Origin: Methanoregula sp.
GTDB lineage: Archaea > Halobacteriota > Methanomicrobia > Methanomicrobiales > Methanospirillaceae
Direction of reading: 5' to 3'
DNA length: 7,246 bases
Assembly: GCF_023227875.1 (NCBI RefSeq)
Contig: NZ_JALOCH010000026.1
Coordinates: forward strand, 1-7,246
Shown: in pieces, positions 5,672-7,246 of the stretch
Numbering within the stretch: position 1 is the stretch's first letter
How the letters are laid out: every line of letters starts with the position of its first letter
Notes under the pieces: generated by a model
The model's database searches: none
The model's input: only the letters and a program-made list of their open reading frames with translations
What the model was told of the DNA's origin: nothing
Made by a program: the position numbers and the translations under genes

Positions 5672-5885
5672 CATCCCACTCCTTCCGCATCTCGTTAAGC
5701 AGTGTCCCGGTATCCTTCAGCTTGTCAACGCCCCAGAGTTCTGTAAGGTTGACCAGCGGCCTGAGACAGATGCCATCATCCTCTTCCACGATCACCAGCG
5801 AGTCACCTTCCTTTAACGAGAATTTTTTCCGGACTTTTGAAGGAATGACGATCTGGCCTTTTGAGGACAGGGTAACAACGTCCAT
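5643..5885 (-). CDS. AbrB/MazE/SpoVT-family antitoxin
   Basis: An 80-residue protein with the swapped-hairpin AbrB DNA-binding fold at residues 1-45: MDVVTLSSKGQIVIPSKVRK, then FSLKEGDSLVIVEEDDGICLRP. The remaining charged tail (about 50-80, rich in Asp, Glu, Lys) should bind and block PIN3, whose gene overlaps its 3' end. Such antitoxins also autoregulate through the N-terminal domain. A TATA box sits about 30 nt upstream and an inverted repeat upstream of that. The ATG at 5885 is the only reasonable start, since the fold begins there. Confidence 0.88.
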   Translation of the reverse strand: MDVVTLSSKGQIVIPSKVRKKFSLKEGDSLVIVEEDDGICLRPLVNLTELWGVDKLKDTGTLLNEMRKEWDDELEDKIAL

Positions 5886-5910
5886 AGTATGAAATTAGTT
5901 GGATTGTAAG

Positions 5911-5919
5911 ATAATATAG
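5911..5919 (-). promoter_or_regulatory. TATA box of the AbrB-PIN3 operon
   Basis: The minus strand reads ctatattat, centred about 30 nt before the ATG at 5885, preceded by an A-rich string (ccaaaa) that could serve as BRE. The predicted start of transcription is within about 4 nt of the ATG. No Shine-Dalgarno site is seen. Confidence 0.5.
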
Positions 5920-5925
5920 TTTTGG

Positions 5926-5938
5926 CTTACTGAGTAAG
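5926..5938. promoter_or_regulatory. Inverted repeat, candidate operator for AbrB-PIN3
   Basis: CTTAC-TGA-GTAAG is a perfect 5-bp inverted repeat with a 3-bp spacer, directly upstream of the TATA box. Two further GTAAG half sites occur at 5906-5910 and 5953-5957, so the promoter is flanked by repeated half sites. Autoregulation by the antitoxin is the obvious guess; it is not shown by sequence alone. Confidence 0.4.
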
Positions 5939-5982
5939 ACATCTGTATTAATGTAAGAAAAAATTCATGGGAAGATGTATAT

Positions 5983-6000
5983 CAGAGAGTGATTTCTCTG
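5983..6000. repeat. Small inverted repeat
   Basis: CAGAGA (5983-5988) and TCTCTG (5995-6000) can form a 6-bp stem with a 6-nt loop. A TATA-like gtatatc lies directly upstream at about 5977-5983. There is no evidence of a transcript. Confidence 0.35.
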
Positions 6001-6064
6001 TCGATTATCACCGGTGGCGGTCTCCCTTGATCGTATGAAGTGACCTGTGTTCTCCCGGGATCCA

Positions 6065-6079
6065 TTCTCCGTCGGAGAA
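6065..6079. repeat. 15-bp palindrome with one central base
   Basis: TTCTCCG (6065-6071) and CGGAGAA (6073-6079) are perfect reverse complements around a single T. The one-base spacing cannot form an RNA hairpin loop of that size, so a dimeric protein site is more likely than a terminator. Confidence 0.4.
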
Positions 6080-6238
6080 ACACGGTTCTTAAGAGGGAAC
6101 GGGCATCACGGGAAGCGGTAATTCTTAAAAATGCCACAGTAATTCGACCCGGCCGGGTGTTTTTCACGACGAAAAAGGCATGACGGTATGTAGCGGTATT
6201 TGGATGGACGAACGGCCGGAAAAGCGGTAGTGGCAGGT

Positions 6239-6269
6239 CCGATCGGAAAAAACGCGTTTTTTGGATCGG
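6239..6269. repeat. 31-bp interrupted palindrome around AAAAAACGCGTTTTTT
   Basis: A 16-bp perfect palindrome (6247-6262) lies between CCGATC (6239-6244) and its complement GATCGG (6264-6269), with a small internal bulge. As DNA it could extrude as a cruciform or bind a dimer; as RNA it would form a long hairpin. No gene end lies near enough to make it a clear terminator. Confidence 0.5.
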
Positions 6270-6648
6270 TTTTACTTCGGCTCACCTATAGTTCACGTCG
6301 GATGAAATGGTGACCGTGGGGTACCCATACTGTCGGAGATCCAAGGCTGCGATGTCTCATATCCCGGCACATGATGGGAGTACCACCCCCCCGGAATAGT
6401 ATCCGGGCTCATTTCTGCACCGGATTGCCATTTTTCCCTGGTGTCCGACCGGCCTGTTTTTGGGGTTTTTGCGGGGAGTGCCACGGGAAATTGTGCTATG
6501 GGCTCCGTTTGCTTATCCGGAGATTTTGCGAGGAGAAAAACCGGCCTGTTTAGAGCTTGTTTTAATCGAGGATCGGGTGGGGAGATGAGATTTGGGGTGT
6601 GGGGGGTGGTGATCCGTGACCCGGCGGTCGCTATGGGGGTTCTGGCGG

Positions 6649-6736
6649 GGTTCGAAGTTTTACGTCGGAGAATTCTTTGAATTCTTCTCATCCTCGTGGT
6701 TCGAAGATTTTCTGCGGAAAATCTTCTCTTCCTCAA
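6649..6736. repeat. Two-copy degenerate tandem repeat
   Basis: Two units start with GGTTCGAAG (6649 and 6698) and end with near-identical tails (CTTCTCATCCTCGT and CTTCTCTTCCTCAA). The units are 49 and 39 bp, and each holds its own inverted repeat: AGAATTC/GAATTCT (6669-6675 and 6679-6685) in the first, GAAGATTTTC/GAAAATCTTC in the second. A third GGTTC begins at 6737 but soon diverges. Confidence 0.55.
6703..6726 (+). other. Hairpin with UNCG-type tetraloop
   Basis: GAAGATTTTC (6703-6712) pairs with GAAAATCTTC (6717-6726) in a perfect 10-bp stem closed by TGCG. In plus-strand RNA this is C(UGCG)G, a member of the unusually stable UNCG loop class; the minus strand does not give such a loop. 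Directly downstream, AAGGTT (6735-6740) and AACCTT (6747-6752) form a second small stem. Confidence 0.5.
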
Positions 6737-6813
6737 GGTTCTGACAAACCTTTCGGATTCTGATGAACCACTCGCACGTCGAAGAACCGGGGCGATCTGA
6801 CAAAAAAGACCGG

Positions 6814-7197
6814 TCAAGTGTCATCAATGAATATGACACCGGGGAAGATTTTGAAATGCGGGTCCCCCGTCAGGACCTTCGCACGGTTTTTCATTGCGGT
6901 TGCAATGATCAGGGCGTCGGCAATCCCGCCTTCCTTCATCGTGCTCCTGACGCCTCCCGCAAGCCGTGCAATGCTGATGTCAATCGGAACGATACGACTA
7001 CGCTGCCGGATCTCAAGCAACATCTCCTCCATCTTTGTGGGGTTACCGGTGTTGTGCCGTTCCAGTTCCGCAATTGTAATCACGGACGTAATCAGATGTT
7101 CGGTCCCTTCGAAAAACGGATGAACCCGCATATCCCCCTGCCAGTAGTGAACCCAGGCCCACGTATCAAGAACGATGACGATGTTAATCCTCTCCAC
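6814..7197 (-). CDS. vapC: VapC-type PIN-domain ribonuclease toxin
   Basis: A PIN-domain protein of 127 residues from the GTG at 7197. Acidic residues: D11 in VIVLDTWAWVHYW, E44 in ITIAELERH, D94 in GIADALIIATAM and D112 in TGDPHFKIF. The start is uncertain: the frame stays open to an ATG at 7233 (139 residues), but the PIN fold begins at INIVIVLD, and the extra residues overlap another frame that looks like the end of an antitoxin gene. A GGAGAGGA string at 7187-7194 (minus strand) has no ordinary start codon at the right distance downstream. It is expected to be the toxin of a fourth module, whose antitoxin is cut by the window edge. Confidence 0.83.
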   Translation of the reverse strand: MERINIVIVLDTWAWVHYWQGDMRVHPFFEGTEHLITSVITIAELERHNTGNPTKMEEMLLEIRQRSRIVPIDISIARLAGGVRSTMKEGGIADALIIATAMKNRAKVLTGDPHFKIFPGVIFIDDT

Positions 7198-7246
7198 TGC
7201 ACACGTACTCAGGCAGGTCCGGGAACTTTCCAAATCCCGAGGGGAG
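7184..7246 (-). CDS. C-terminal end of a probable antitoxin gene (cut by window edge)
   Basis: A frame open from the window edge to a TAA at 7184-7186 ends in GFGKFPDLPEYVCSGED. It overlaps the start of the PIN toxin gene and has the position expected of its antitoxin. Only 20 residues are visible and I do not recognise the family; the call rests on position and frame. Confidence 0.35.
   Translation of the reverse strand, partial: LPSGFGKFPDLPEYVCSGED

Larger units (their letters stand above)
5939..6813. other. Gene-free region of about 870 bp with inverted repeats
   Basis: No frame here has a recognisable domain, a good start signal or natural composition. The region holds several inverted repeats (5983-6000, 6065-6079, 6239-6269, 6669-6685, 6703-6726, 6735-6752), a 12-nt direct repeat ACCGGCCTGTTT (6448-6459 and 6540-6551), a GTCGGAGA string seen three times (near 6071, 6333 and 6664), T runs at 6455-6470 and a G-rich plus strand at 6575-6650. 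It could be a decayed element, a regulatory or RNA-coding region, or a family of intergenic repeats. I cannot decide between these. Confidence 0.5.

Noticed and set aside
5982..6167. 61-codon minus-strand frame upstream of the AbrB gene
   Set aside because: Arg-rich composition with no recognisable motif or start signal; it covers inverted repeats.
6293..6817. 174-codon minus-strand frame after vapC4
   Set aside because: Its TTG start overlaps the vapC4 stop (TTGA), which is tempting, but the protein is extremely rich in Arg, Pro, Ser and Thr, has no domain, and runs through the hairpin repeats and the G-rich stretch. It looks like an open frame produced by base skew.

Overview
The window most likely comes from a methanogenic archaeon, probably Methanomicrobia/Methanomicrobiales. 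This is inferred from an XPD/Rad3-type helicase, archaeal-style TATA promoters placed so that transcripts would be leaderless or nearly so, GGTGA-type Shine-Dalgarno sites inside an operon, a MobA homologue (such methanogens use a molybdopterin-guanine-dinucleotide cofactor in formylmethanofuran dehydrogenase), and DUF217/COG1753-like VapB antitoxins. No rRNA or tRNA is present, so the genus cannot be fixed.

Left part (105-3234, all minus strand): a compact three-gene operon in the order XPD/Rad3-family helicase, ogt (O6-alkylguanine-DNA alkyltransferase), mobA. The helicase and ogt overlap by 13 nt with a strong Shine-Dalgarno site inside the helicase end; ogt and mobA are 23 nt apart. This is a housekeeping DNA-repair/cofactor block. 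A 105-nt divergent promoter region (3235-3339) separates it from the next part.

Right part (3340-7246): an island of type II toxin-antitoxin modules. In order it holds vapB1-vapC1 (plus strand), then on the minus strand a vapB remnant, a PIN-domain remnant, vapC2-vapB2, a PIN toxin (PIN3) with an AbrB/MazE-type antitoxin, about 870 bp without a convincing gene, and vapC4 with the tail of its probable antitoxin cut by the window edge. All four complete PIN proteins keep the expected acidic residues.

The most interesting structure is that vapB2-vapC2 sits between two 150-bp direct repeats (4313-4462 and 5274-5423), each the 3' end of the PIN3 gene. Recombination between them would remove exactly 961 bp carrying the whole vapBC2 module and leave a full-length PIN3 reading frame. 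The repeats differ at only 7 positions, all inside one 16-bp stretch, and mostly synonymous, which looks like a gene-conversion patch from another PIN paralogue. The far repeat ends in a stop codon that overlaps (ATGA) the start of a shortened vapB remnant.

The gene-free region 5939-6813 carries several inverted repeats, a G-rich stretch and a two-copy degenerate tandem repeat with a 10-bp stem closed by a UNCG-type tetraloop. I cannot assign a function to it.
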